Shown here one piece after another: positions 17,840 through 25,729 of a DNA stretch of 64,000 nt. The stretch is from Desulfitibacter sp. BRH_c19 (lineage in GTDB: Bacteria > Bacillota > DSM-16504 > Desulfitibacterales > Desulfitibacteraceae), in the NCBI GenBank assembly GCA_001515945.1, contig LOER01000032.1:124001-188000 (forward strand), read 5' to 3'. Made by a program: the position numbers and the translations under genes. The notes beneath the pieces are model-generated. The model searched no databases. It worked only from the letters and a program-made list of their open reading frames with translations, and had not been told where the DNA came from. How positions within the stretch are numbered: position 1 is the stretch's first letter; each line of letters begins with the position of its first letter.

Positions 17840-18698
17840 GATTCCTGCTCCCGTCTTTTAACTTCTCTCTCAAAATAGCATAAAATGATCTATTACGTAA
17901 TTTAATAAGTCTTGTTGTAAGGTTAGACTTATTTACTATAACCTCATCCTTCGCATCTAGAAGAAAACCATCCTGCCCATCAACAGTTAACATTATTTCG
18001 CCAGAATCTGAAACAAGTACCACCCTAACACTTTGATTATGGGATATAATAACCGGTCTAGCATACAAGGTATGTGGGCAAATTGGCGTAATAATTATGA
18101 CATCAATATCAGGTGAAACAATGGGTCCACCAGCTGATAGTGAATAAGCAGTTGATCCAGTTGGTGAAGATATAATTAAACCATCTGCTGGATAGTTGGT
18201 CAAAAACTCACTATCTACATATGTATTCATTTCAATCATTCTGGCAAAGGCACCCTTGGTTATAACAATATCATTTAGAGCATGAAAATTTCCAGTAATC
18301 TTGCCGTTTCTATATACATCTGCTTTTAACATCATTCTTTCCTCGATGTGATAGTGGCCAGAAACTAGTTCCTCTAAACCATAAATGAGCTTATCTACTT
18401 CCAGTTCGGTAAGGAAGCCTAACTGCCCTAGGTTAATACCAAGTAGCGGTATATTTTTGCCTGCAACACATCTTGCAGTATTTAGAAGTGTACCGTCACC
18501 ACCAAGGACAAGGATACATTCAGACATAGAAAACATATCATCAGTCTTTACGCCATACTCTGGCAAAGATAAAATATCAGCAGTTTCAGTAGTTAAATAC
18601 ACCTCTATATTGTTTTTTATGAGCCATTGAATGACTTGATGCGCGATTTTAGGTGCGGACTCTTTTCTTAAATTAACGATAAAACCAATCTTTTTCAT
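17832..18698 (-). CDS. nadK: NAD kinase
   Basis: This 288-residue enzyme phosphorylates NAD to NADP. It shows the GGDGT motif (LVLGGDGTLLNTA), the LNDIVITKG segment and the conserved glycine-rich DGLIISSPTGSTAYSLSAGGP motif. Its ATG overlaps the stop of the preceding membrane-protein gene, and its own end overlaps mnmM, so the three are likely co-translated. The length and motifs are complete. Confidence 0.97.
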   Translation of the reverse strand: MKKIGFIVNLRKESAPKIAHQVIQWLIKNNIEVYLTTETADILSLPEYGVKTDDMFSMSECILVLGGDGTLLNTARCVAGKNIPLLGINLGQLGFLTELEVDKLIYGLEELVSGHYHIEERMMLKADVYRNGKITGNFHALNDIVITKGAFARMIEMNTYVDSEFLTNYPADGLIISSPTGSTAYSLSAGGPIVSPDIDVIIITPICPHTLYARPVIISHNQSVRVVLVSDSGEIMLTVDGQDGFLLDAKDEVIVNKSNLTTRLIKLRNRSFYAILREKLKDGSRNRE

Positions 18699-19228
18699 TA
18701 TTTAACCCCTTGTGAAAGATATTCAAAAATTCTTAATGCAATGTAAAAACCTGCAGAAAAAGTTATTATGGATATTAGTATTAACTTTGGTAATAGCCTT
18801 TTCTTAGGTAGGTTAATATTAAACTCTCTTAATTTCCCTGTTGTATCTGCAACAACAATTCCCTGAACATTAAAAATAGAGCACTCAGTCAAAAGACCCT
18901 TTCTATATCTACTGCTTGAAATACGAATTGACTCCTTTTCTTTCCTCATCTTTACTAAGTAATCATTCTTATTTTTATTAACTATAAAAGGAAACCTAAA
19001 ATTATCTGAATAGGTTTTATAATCTTCTTCTATAATGACTGATATGTCTGGGTTGATTTTTTTTATCTTATAGCCTTTCTCCTCTAGGTTTTCTAAAAGT
19101 TCCTGTTCTTTTTTCCCCAGGGAGGCAAACATCTCCATCTGCCTATTTTTTTTATATTTTGTGAATCTATTATAAAACAAAATTACACCAATTATCAAAA
19201 ATAAAAAACCTAGATCATAGAAAGACAA
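18698..19228 (-). CDS. Membrane-anchored protein of unknown function
   Basis: I do not recognise a family. The product has one membrane helix near the N-terminus (FYDLGFLFLIIGVILF), a charged region with KKEQELLENLEEKGYK, a beta-rich middle (about 80-150) and a second hydrophobic helix near the C-terminus (LILISIITFSAGFYIAL). The start used is the TTG at 19226-19228, with GAGGTGG about six bases upstream. An ATG at 19286-19288 is possible but lies directly in the U-run of the tlyA terminator and lacks a ribosome site. It sits between tlyA and nadK and overlaps nadK by one base. Confidence 0.7.
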   Translation of the reverse strand: MSFYDLGFLFLIIGVILFYNRFTKYKKNRQMEMFASLGKKEQELLENLEEKGYKIKKINPDISVIIEEDYKTYSDNFRFPFIVNKNKNDYLVKMRKEKESIRISSSRYRKGLLTECSIFNVQGIVVADTTGKLREFNINLPKKRLLPKLILISIITFSAGFYIALRIFEYLSQGVK

Positions 19229-19288
19229 ACTAACCACCTCTGATAGTTTATTCAACAGAATGCATAAGTTTTCCTTTTTTATGTACAT

Positions 19289-19320
19289 AAAAAAAGAAAG
19301 TGCATTTAAGCCACTTTCTT
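19289..19320 (-). terminator. Terminator of tlyA
   Basis: AAGAAAGTG (19294-19302) pairs with CACTTTCTT (19312-19320), followed on the minus strand by a run of Ts. It lies about 50 bases after the tlyA stop and separates the dxs-tlyA unit from the downstream genes. Confidence 0.82.
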
Positions 19321-19324
19321 ACTT

Positions 19325-19369
19325 AATTTTGTCTTCTGAATTCGGACTTCTGTATTCTTAATTCAGATA
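19325..19369. repeat. Degenerate intergenic repeat rich in CTTCTG/GAATTC units
   Basis: The intergenic stretch reads as imperfect alternating copies of CTTCTGAATTC, GACTTCTGTATTC and TTAATTCAG. This is a low-complexity, partly palindromic pattern unlike neighbouring DNA. It sits between the tlyA stop and its terminator. Confidence 0.45.
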
Positions 19370-20167
19370 TTAACGTAACTGCTGACTGCCTTCAACAGTT
19401 TTGTTTATTAAATTCTCATCTGCTTCCACCTTCCCATTAGCTTCTAGCAACAGCAAAAACTCTATATTACCTTCTGGACCACGGATAGGGGAATGTTCTA
19501 ATTTTTTTGCGTATAAACCAACCTTTTCAGCTTCAGATATTACACTTCTGATTACTGATTTATGAATCTCTGGGTCTTTGACTACACCCTTTTTACCTAC
19601 ATTTTCTCTGCCAGCTTCAAATTGTGGCTTGATTAATGTAATTATTATTCCATCATTTTTAATAAGCTGTAGGAGTTGAGGCATTATTTTGGTTATTGAA
19701 ATAAAGGCCACATCCATTATAATAATGTCTACTTTTTCAAGAAACATGTCCTGGGTCAATCCCCTGGCATTTGTTCTTTCCATGACAATAACACGAGAGT
19801 CATTACGCAAGCTCCAGGCTAATTGTCCATAGCCCACATCAACTGAATATACTTTTTGTGCACCGTGCTTTAGTGCACAGTCCGTAAATCCACCTGTAGA
19901 AGCCCCAATGTCAATCACAATTTTATCAGTAAAATCTATAGCGAAAGTATCAATTGCTTTTTTTAGTTTTAGTCCACCCCTGCTGACATATGGTTGAGCT
20001 TTGCCTGTATATCTTATGTTCGAATCATCATCAACCTTTGTACCAGGTTTAGTAATACGAATATCATTTATAAGTATTTCTCCAGCCATAATAGCCCTCT
20101 GGGCTTGTTCTCTACTTTCAATTAGGTTTTTATCAACTACTAGCACATCTAAACGTTTTTTAACCAT
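19370..20167 (-). CDS. tlyA: TlyA family rRNA methyltransferase / hemolysin
   Basis: This 265-residue protein has an S4 RNA-binding domain at the N-terminus (KKRLDVLVVDKNLIESREQA) and an FtsJ-like SAM methyltransferase domain (VIDIGASTGGFTDCALKHGA; IIMDVAFISITKI; LIKPQFEAG). TlyA methylates 2'-O of cytidines in 16S and 23S rRNA in some bacteria, which affects capreomycin sensitivity. The 'hemolysin' label is historical. It begins five bases after the dxs stop. The order dxs-tlyA-nadK-argR-recN is common in clostridia. Confidence 0.95.
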   Translation of the reverse strand: MVKKRLDVLVVDKNLIESREQAQRAIMAGEILINDIRITKPGTKVDDDSNIRYTGKAQPYVSRGGLKLKKAIDTFAIDFTDKIVIDIGASTGGFTDCALKHGAQKVYSVDVGYGQLAWSLRNDSRVIVMERTNARGLTQDMFLEKVDIIIMDVAFISITKIMPQLLQLIKNDGIIITLIKPQFEAGRENVGKKGVVKDPEIHKSVIRSVISEAEKVGLYAKKLEHSPIRGPEGNIEFLLLLEANGKVEADENLINKTVEGSQQLR

Positions 20168-20172
20168 TTGCT

Positions 20173-22056
20173 TTACCTGTTAGCAACTTTTAACCCAACC
20201 ATTGATGCAGCAGCTTGTACTATTCCCTCAGGAGTCAAGCCAATCTTTTGCCTTAAAAGACTTTGTGAGCCATGGGTTATAAAATTGTCCTTTACACCTA
20301 TATTTCTAATCTCTATCCCATTTATATCATATTCCGCTAATAATTCTATAAGAGAAGATCCAAAACCACCTGCTACGAAATTTTCTTCAACTGTAATTAG
20401 TCTTTTAGTCTGTTTAATAGAGTCTATAATTAACTTGCTATCAAGTGGCTTAATAAACCTTGGATTAATAACAGTACAGCTTAGACCCTGCTTTTGAAGC
20501 AGATCTGCAGCATTAAGAGCAGTATATACATGGGGTCCAACTGCAGCTATAGTAAGGTGTTTGCCTTTAATCAAGATTTCACCCGAACCAATTTCTAATG
20601 GTAGAATTTTCTTTTGAAGAGGCACACCTATTCCAGCACCTCTGGGGTAACGTATAGCAACGGGTCCACCGCTTTTAATAGCAGTCAGGAGCATTTGTTG
20701 CAATTCAGCTTCATCCTTGGGAGCCATAAATAAGAGGTTTGGAATATTTCTTAAAAATGAGATGTCAAATAAGCCATGGTGTGTTTCCCCATCTTCTCCA
20801 ACAAGACCAGCCCTATCAATGGCAAGGATAACAGGTAGCTTCTGCAAACAGATATCATGGATAATCTGATCATAGGCTCTTTGTAAAAATGTAGAGTATA
20901 AAGCTACTACAGGAATAAATCCTTGAGTTGCTAATCCGGCAGCCATGGTAATTGCATTTTGTTCTGCAATACCTACATCAAAATATCTAGTTGGAAATTC
21001 ATCTGCAAAATAGTTTAACCCTGTACCATCTGGCATAGCTGCAGTTATCGCAAGTATTCTTTTATCATTTCTAGCTAAATCTACCAGAGTTTTACCAAAG
21101 ACTTCAGTATAGCTAGGAATTAATTGTTTTTTTAATGACTTTCCTGTTGCTAATTCAAAGGGGCCTGTCCCATGAAATGTATTGGGATTTTTTTCTGCTG
21201 GTTCATAGCCCTTGCCCTTGGTAGTTATTACATGAACTAAAACAGGACCCTTAGTAGATTTTGCACTTTTTAGAACCTGTTGAACAGCAAGGATATTATG
21301 GCCATCAACAGGTCCTAGGTATGTATAACCTAGTTCCTCAAAAAGCATACCAGGTACTACTAGGTATTTAAGGGCATCCTTAAGCCTATCTGCTAAACGT
21401 ACTACAGTACTGCCAATTCTAGGTAAGCGTTTTAAAATGTTTTCAATTTCTTCTTTTCCCTTTTCATATTTTGGATCGGTGCGAAGTCTAGTTAGATAAC
21501 TAGATAGTGCTCCAACATTTCCGGCAATTGACATTTTATTGTCATTTAAGATTACAGTTAGATCCAGTTGTAGATCGCCTGCATAGTTTAACGCCTCAAA
21601 TGCCATGCCACCTGTTAGAGCTCCATCTCCAATAACTGCTACCACAGAATTATTTTCTGCTTTTTGATCTCTAGCTAAAGCCATGCCTAAAGCAGCTGAA
21701 ATAGAAGTAGAACTATGTCCTGTATTAAAGTGGTCATGTTCAGAGTCTTCCCTTTTTGGGAAACCGCTGATGCCACCGTATTGTCTTAAGGTATGAAACT
21801 TTTCATAACGTCCAGTAATTAGTTTATGTACATAAGATTGATGACCTACATCCCATACAACTTTATCAGAGGGAGAATTGTATACTGAGTGCAGAGCTAT
21901 GGTTAATTCTGTTACTCCTAAGCTGGGAGCTAAATGTCCTCCTGTTATTGATACAGTATCCAATAATTTAACACGAACCTCTTTAGCTAGCTGCTCAAGT
22001 TCAGAAATAGATAAACTCTTTAAATCCTGCGGCCCTGAAATCTTTTCTAAAATCAT
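20173..22056 (-). CDS. dxs: 1-deoxy-D-xylulose-5-phosphate synthase
   Basis: This 627-residue thiamine-diphosphate enzyme condenses pyruvate and glyceraldehyde-3-phosphate in the first step of the MEP isoprenoid pathway. Motifs are the His in VGHQSYVHK, the ThDP-binding [15 protein letters not shown] with NDNKMSI, the catalytic Glu region [15 protein letters not shown], and the C-terminal transketolase domain. The ATG follows GGGGAGG by five bases. It shares the block with ispA (prenyl synthase), so precursor and prenyl-chain synthesis are linked here. oapA and the OLE RNA lie between them. Confidence 0.97.
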   Translation of the reverse strand: MILEKISGPQDLKSLSISELEQLAKEVRVKLLDTVSITGGHLAPSLGVTELTIALHSVYNSPSDKVVWDVGHQSYVHKLITGRYEKFHTLRQYGGISGFPKREDSEHDHFNTGHSSTSISAALGMALARDQKAENNSVVAVIGDGALTGGMAFEALNYAGDLQLDLTVILNDNKMSIAGNVGALSSYLTRLRTDPKYEKGKEEIENILKRLPRIGSTVVRLADRLKDALKYLVVPGMLFEELGYTYLGPVDGHNILAVQQVLKSAKSTKGPVLVHVITTKGKGYEPAEKNPNTFHGTGPFELATGKSLKKQLIPSYTEVFGKTLVDLARNDKRILAITAAMPDGTGLNYFADEFPTRYFDVGIAEQNAITMAAGLATQGFIPVVALYSTFLQRAYDQIIHDICLQKLPVILAIDRAGLVGEDGETHHGLFDISFLRNIPNLLFMAPKDEAELQQMLLTAIKSGGPVAIRYPRGAGIGVPLQKKILPLEIGSGEILIKGKHLTIAAVGPHVYTALNAADLLQKQGLSCTVINPRFIKPLDSKLIIDSIKQTKRLITVEENFVAGGFGSSLIELLAEYDINGIEIRNIGVKDNFITHGSQSLLRQKIGLTPEGIVQAAASMVGLKVANR

Positions 22057-22069
22057 TTCTGCCTCCCCT

Positions 22070-22160
22070 TTCGAGATGCAAGGTTACATCTTGTATGCTT
22101 CTTATATTATTTTTTGCATCTTGCTTCTTGCCTCTTACTTCTTGCATCCTGTATAATTCT
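22070..22160. repeat. Degenerate GCAAGAAG/GCATCTTG repeat between oapA and dxs
   Basis: On the minus strand the segment contains imperfect tandem units such as GCAAGAAGTAAGAGGCAAG, AAGCAAGATGCAA and CATACAAGATGTAA. It spans the last codons of oapA (giving the C-terminal ARSKRQEARCKK) and most of the gap to dxs. Such purine-rich degenerate repeats look like remains of a small intergenic element that spread into the coding end. Confidence 0.55.
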
Positions 22161-22715
22161 GATCTTCAAATTTCTTTCCATCCATTCAAGTAATCTACCT
22201 GAATTAAAAATAATATCTGTACCTTTGCGTATTGCATAAGTTTTACCAAAGGCTTTACCTGCTACAATTAAGGCAGCAATAAGGCTTGTCATTAAAGTAG
22301 CAATAATAACCTCATTAAATGAAGGTGCATATAGTATTATTCTCAGAACAATTGTTGCTCCAACTGCTCCACTTAGTGTACCACTAACATCACCTACAAC
22401 GTCATTGCAAAAGCTAGCTACTTTATCAGCGTTACGAACTAACCCAATTGCGTGAGCAGCACCATGTATCTTTTTCGCACATTTGGCGTTTAGTGGTGCT
22501 TGATCTGCCGCTGCTGCTGCAACTCCAATAATATCAAAGATAATACCTATGAGTATAATTATTAGTAATAATATTAAAGCTATTATTAAAGAAGTAATGT
22601 TATCTAAAAGTACCTTTGCACCTAAGCTTGCTAAAATTGCTAAAAAAAAAGCTCCTGCACCAATTATCAAACCGTGTCTAAGAGCATTATGTATATTATT
22701 CGTTGATTTTGCCAA
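22107..22715 (-). CDS. oapA: OLE RNA-associated protein OapA
   Basis: This 202-residue membrane protein has two N-terminal helices (about 14-62), a conserved soluble segment and two further helices (about 112-160). The conserved core holds D61, D71 and the DVVGD motif at 105-109, the DxxxD signature of OapA, which binds OLE RNA and tethers it to the membrane. It lies directly downstream of the OLE RNA and upstream of dxs, as in other OLE-bearing Firmicutes. The TTG start at 22713-22715 has AGGAGG ten bases upstream. The basic last 14 residues are encoded by a repeat and may be non-native. Confidence 0.9.
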   Translation of the reverse strand: MAKSTNNIHNALRHGLIIGAGAFFLAILASLGAKVLLDNITSLIIALILLLIIILIGIIFDIIGVAAAAADQAPLNAKCAKKIHGAAHAIGLVRNADKVASFCNDVVGDVSGTLSGAVGATIVLRIILYAPSFNEVIIATLMTSLIAALIVAGKAFGKTYAIRKGTDIIFNSGRLLEWMERNLKIRIIQDARSKRQEARCKK

Positions 22716-22749
22716 GATAATACTTCCTCCTAAAATGGATATCTAACCA

Positions 22750-23365
22750 GTACTGATAGATGGAGATTTATCAAGTAAATGTTGCGTCTTAGGTCCAGCT
22801 GGTTTTCCCAACAGCTCACTATGTGTTACCACAATAGCGGTTTCCCTTTAAGGGCTGCTCTATTTCGTTACCGTAAATAGTGCTAGATTGCCGTTTAGTA
22901 CGCACTTTAATCCCTGATAAATCTCATCAAAGATGAACAGCCTAGGAATTTTCTTCTGCGGTTCCGATTATCTCTATCCTCTTTTGCAGTAAAAGCTTCT
23001 GTAACATACAGTATGCCAAAGGGCCCTTCAACATACAGTACTTATGTGTTACATCCCGCTAATACCGCTCAAGGCAGGCTACACTGCACCTAGCACTTTT
23101 ACATACCAAGCTACAGGTTTCTACCCCAAGCCGTACCTTTTGCCCGTTAGCAAAAACCACGCACTTGGGTCTCCGCGGGGGTAGGGTCCACGCCTACATG
23201 CCATTGTAGATCGCCCCGCCCCCTTAACTCCCAGCACCAACCCCCAACTGGGCGTCGACAGCCAGCACCAGGAACTTCATCGATGTGCCCTTGACGAATT
23301 TTTAGGCCCGTCTTCAAGAAAATGGATCCCGACTAGGATATTGCTCCACCTATCAGTCCAATCAG
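22750..23365 (-). ncRNA. ole: OLE RNA (Ornate Large Extremophilic RNA)
   Basis: The 660-base gap between ispA and oapA has no coding frame, is clearly richer in G+C than the flanks, and is full of inverted repeats on the minus strand. Direct pairings include GAGATTTATCA (22763-22773) with TGATAAATCTC (22915-22925), a perfect 11-bp long-range helix. Others are TGTAACA (23000-23006) with TGTTACA (23047-23053), and CTATTT/AAATAG flanking 22860-22880. Size (about 610 bases), orientation, position before oapA and in the ispA-dxs interval, and conserved-looking segments (GGTGGAGCAATATCC; CTGTCGACGCCCAG) match OLE RNA. The RNA forms a membrane ribonucleoprotein linked to cold, alcohol and magnesium stress in Bacillus halodurans. 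Ends are estimated from the promoter and the closing helix. Confidence 0.93.
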
Positions 23366-23371
23366 ACAGAT

Positions 23372-23400
23372 AGTATAACACATACTAAGTATAATTGCAA
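23372..23400 (-). promoter_or_regulatory. Sigma-A-type promoter of the OLE RNA
   Basis: On the minus strand TTGCAA (23395-23400) and TATACT (23372-23377) are separated by 17 bases. The predicted start is near 23365, just before the structured RNA. The -35 element begins two bases after the ispA stop, so the RNA can be made independently of the xseAB-ispA transcript. Confidence 0.65.
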
Positions 23401-23402
23401 TC

Positions 23403-24293
23403 TTATTTTTTTCTAGTTAATATATATTGTGCTAAGAAAATTAGTGGTAAAGCTTTATTGCCAAAAATATTTAAACTATTAACGGCTGAATTCACATTTT
23501 CTAATGCCATTTCCTTAGACTTTTCTAACCCGTATAATAAAGGATAGGTAAGTTTTTGATTCTTTTCATCGCTACCAACTGGCTTGCCCAACTCACTAGC
23601 TGTTCCTTCTATATCAAGTATATCATCTACTATTTGAAACGCCAAACCGAAATGATGGGCATAGGAGTCAAATGCGGCTAATTCTACATCATTAGCACCA
23701 GCTATTAACGCCCCACTTTTGATAGATGCTTTAAACAAGGCCCCAGTTTTGTTTTTGTGGATATAGTCCAAAAGATCAGTTGATTTTTCTTTTTGACCAT
23801 TTTCTGAAAGCATATCAGCAACTTGTCCAGCTATCATACCCTTTGGTCCAGCAGCAATTGAGATTTCCTTAATAATTTTTAGAAGGGTTTTGTTATTATA
23901 ATTAGCATCAGCTAATAGTTCAAAGGCATAGGTTAATAGAGCATCTCCAGCTAAAATAGCAATTGCTTCTCCATATACCTTATGACAGGTTGGCATACCT
24001 CTACGAAAATCATCATCATCCATGGCAGGGAGATCATCATGGATTAAAGAATAAGTATGTATACATTCCATTGCACAGGCTGCCTTGATAGCGTCCTGAA
24101 CAATTCCCCCAGCAGTCTCACATGCTCCAATAGTTAAGATTGGTCGTAATCTTTTACCGCCTGCAAAGATGCTATACCTCATCGCTTCGATAATTTCCTT
24201 TGGATAGTCTCCTTTTAGTGGCAGAAATTTTTGAAGATTTTGGTTTACAAGCTCCTGTTGTTTATGAAGATAGGTTTTTAAATCAAAAGTCAT
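23403..24293 (-). CDS. ispA: Polyprenyl synthetase (farnesyl/geranyl diphosphate synthase)
   Basis: This protein of about 296 residues has both aspartate-rich motifs: DDLPAMDDDD with following RRG, and DDILD. The surrounding GGKRLRP and FQIVDD segments define trans-isoprenyl diphosphate synthases. It probably extends dimethylallyl diphosphate with isopentenyl diphosphate to farnesyl diphosphate. The ATG at 24291-24293 overlaps the xseB stop (TAATG) and has AAGGAG upstream; an in-frame start 11 codons earlier lies inside xseB and is less likely. The stop is two bases before the OLE promoter. Confidence 0.95.
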   Translation of the reverse strand: MTFDLKTYLHKQQELVNQNLQKFLPLKGDYPKEIIEAMRYSIFAGGKRLRPILTIGACETAGGIVQDAIKAACAMECIHTYSLIHDDLPAMDDDDFRRGMPTCHKVYGEAIAILAGDALLTYAFELLADANYNNKTLLKIIKEISIAAGPKGMIAGQVADMLSENGQKEKSTDLLDYIHKNKTGALFKASIKSGALIAGANDVELAAFDSYAHHFGLAFQIVDDILDIEGTASELGKPVGSDEKNQKLTYPLLYGLEKSKEMALENVNSAVNSLNIFGNKALPLIFLAQYILTRKK

Positions 24294-24523
24294 TAAATAT
24301 CTCCTTCCAAATCCTGTGCATCCCAAACAGCAATACCTTTATCCCCTTCAAGAAGCAACTGTAATTTTCCTTTGCCTTTTTCCAACTGTAAATTACATTT
24401 TTTTACCAAACTTACTCCTTCTTCTAAGAGTTCTAGACCTTCTTGTAGAGAGATACTATCACTATTAAGGAGATTAACAATTTCTTCTAAACGGCTAATG
24501 TCCGTTTCAAATACTTGTGTCAT
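24293..24523 (-). CDS. xseB: Exodeoxyribonuclease VII small subunit
   Basis: This 76-residue, largely helical protein has the XseB pattern FETDISRLEEIVNLLNS, then SLQEGLELLEEGVSLVKKC. It partners XseA to form exonuclease VII, which degrades single-stranded DNA from both ends. The ATG at 24521-24523 follows GGTGGGG by six bases. An upstream GTG would add four residues. It is coupled to ispA by a one-base overlap. Confidence 0.93.
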   Translation of the reverse strand: MTQVFETDISRLEEIVNLLNSDSISLQEGLELLEEGVSLVKKCNLQLEKGKGKLQLLLEGDKGIAVWDAQDLEGDI

Positions 24524-24573
24524 ATTAATCCCCACCTTTTCAACTAACTAATTTGGCGTAATACTTTAAGATA

Positions 24574-25707
24574 TTACTTCATTTCTACCTTGCATTCAAG
24601 GAATCCTTCATTAAGGATAACCTTGACTTCACTTCCGATATCTACTTGATTACTGCTTAGAATTGTTTGACCATGATCATCCTGACAAACAGAATATCCT
24701 CTGCTTAATACCTTTAGTGGACTGAGTGCTTGTAGCTGAACAGCTAAATTGGCTAGCTTGTTTTCCTTTTTTGTTAAAAGGCTCTCTCCAGAAAAATGAA
24801 GTCTGTTTTCTACTCCATTTAGTCTTTCCTGATGATGCCTTATGAGACTGTTAGCTGACTGATATAAATGTCTTTCCATTTTAGCTAGTCTACTTTTTAA
24901 ATCCTCTAATGAGACCACTACAAGTTCAGCTGCAACTGACGGTGTTGCAGCCCTTAGGTCAGCCACCCAATCTGATATAGTAAAATCTGTTTCATGGCCT
25001 ACTGCAGATACTATGGGAATCTCTGAAGCAAAGATTGCTTTTGCTACTTCCTCTGTATTAAATGCCCATAATTCTTCAATGGAACCACCACCCCTTGCTA
25101 GAACAATAACATCTACTGAAAAATCCTCATTAAAGATTTTTATGCCATTAGCTATTTGCGGGGGAGCTTGGTCACCTTGAACTGTAGTGGGTATCAAATA
25201 TATGTCTACAGAAGGAAATCTTCTACGAACAACCTTAATAAAATCTTTAATAACTGAACCTGTTGGCGAGGTTATAATCCCTATTTTTTGTGGCATTCTG
25301 GGAAGGGGCTTTTTATGTTCAGTATCAAAGAAACCTTGTTTTGAAAAAGATTCCTTTAATTGCTGGTAAGCGAGTTCCAAGCTTCCAATGCCCTGGGGAA
25401 ACACTTCTTGTAAGTACAATTGGTAAGTGCCGCCCTTTGGATAAAGGGCTACTCTTCCTCGAACAACAACTTCTAATCCATTTTCTATTTTAAATGGAAT
25501 TCGAGAGAAGTCTGATCGAAACATTACTGCCTTTAAGATAGCGTCTTTATCTTTTAATGTTAAATACAAATGTCCTGATCCAGGCTTGCTCACATTAGAA
25601 ACTTCGCCTCTCAACCAAAGGTTTGAGAGGCGAGGATCTGATTCAAGAAGATTTTTTAGATATTCTGTTAGCTGTGAAATTGATAATACCTTTTGGTGGC
25701 TTAACAC
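24574..25707 (-). CDS. xseA: Exodeoxyribonuclease VII large subunit
   Basis: This 377-residue protein has an N-terminal OB fold (LWLRGEVSNVSKPGSGHLYLTLKD) and the catalytic domain with GSVIKDFIKVVRRRFP, VIVLARGGGSIEEL and AVGHETDFTISD, the conserved His-Glu-containing active-site region. The C-terminal coiled coil (about 265-330) binds XseB. It is shorter than many XseA proteins (often 400-450 residues), mainly in the coiled coil. The start is GTG with GGAGG about 12 bases upstream. Confidence 0.95.
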   Translation of the reverse strand: MLSHQKVLSISQLTEYLKNLLESDPRLSNLWLRGEVSNVSKPGSGHLYLTLKDKDAILKAVMFRSDFSRIPFKIENGLEVVVRGRVALYPKGGTYQLYLQEVFPQGIGSLELAYQQLKESFSKQGFFDTEHKKPLPRMPQKIGIITSPTGSVIKDFIKVVRRRFPSVDIYLIPTTVQGDQAPPQIANGIKIFNEDFSVDVIVLARGGGSIEELWAFNTEEVAKAIFASEIPIVSAVGHETDFTISDWVADLRAATPSVAAELVVVSLEDLKSRLAKMERHLYQSANSLIRHHQERLNGVENRLHFSGESLLTKKENKLANLAVQLQALSPLKVLSRGYSVCQDDHGQTILSSNQVDIGSEVKVILNEGFLECKVEMK

Positions 25708-25729
25708 AGTTTTTAGTAGCCTCCAATAA

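Noticed and set aside
22740-23400. rRNA fragment or protein gene in the ispA-oapA gap
   Set aside because: No frame of useful length exists and the sequence has no rRNA core motifs; position and OapA neighbour point to OLE RNA.
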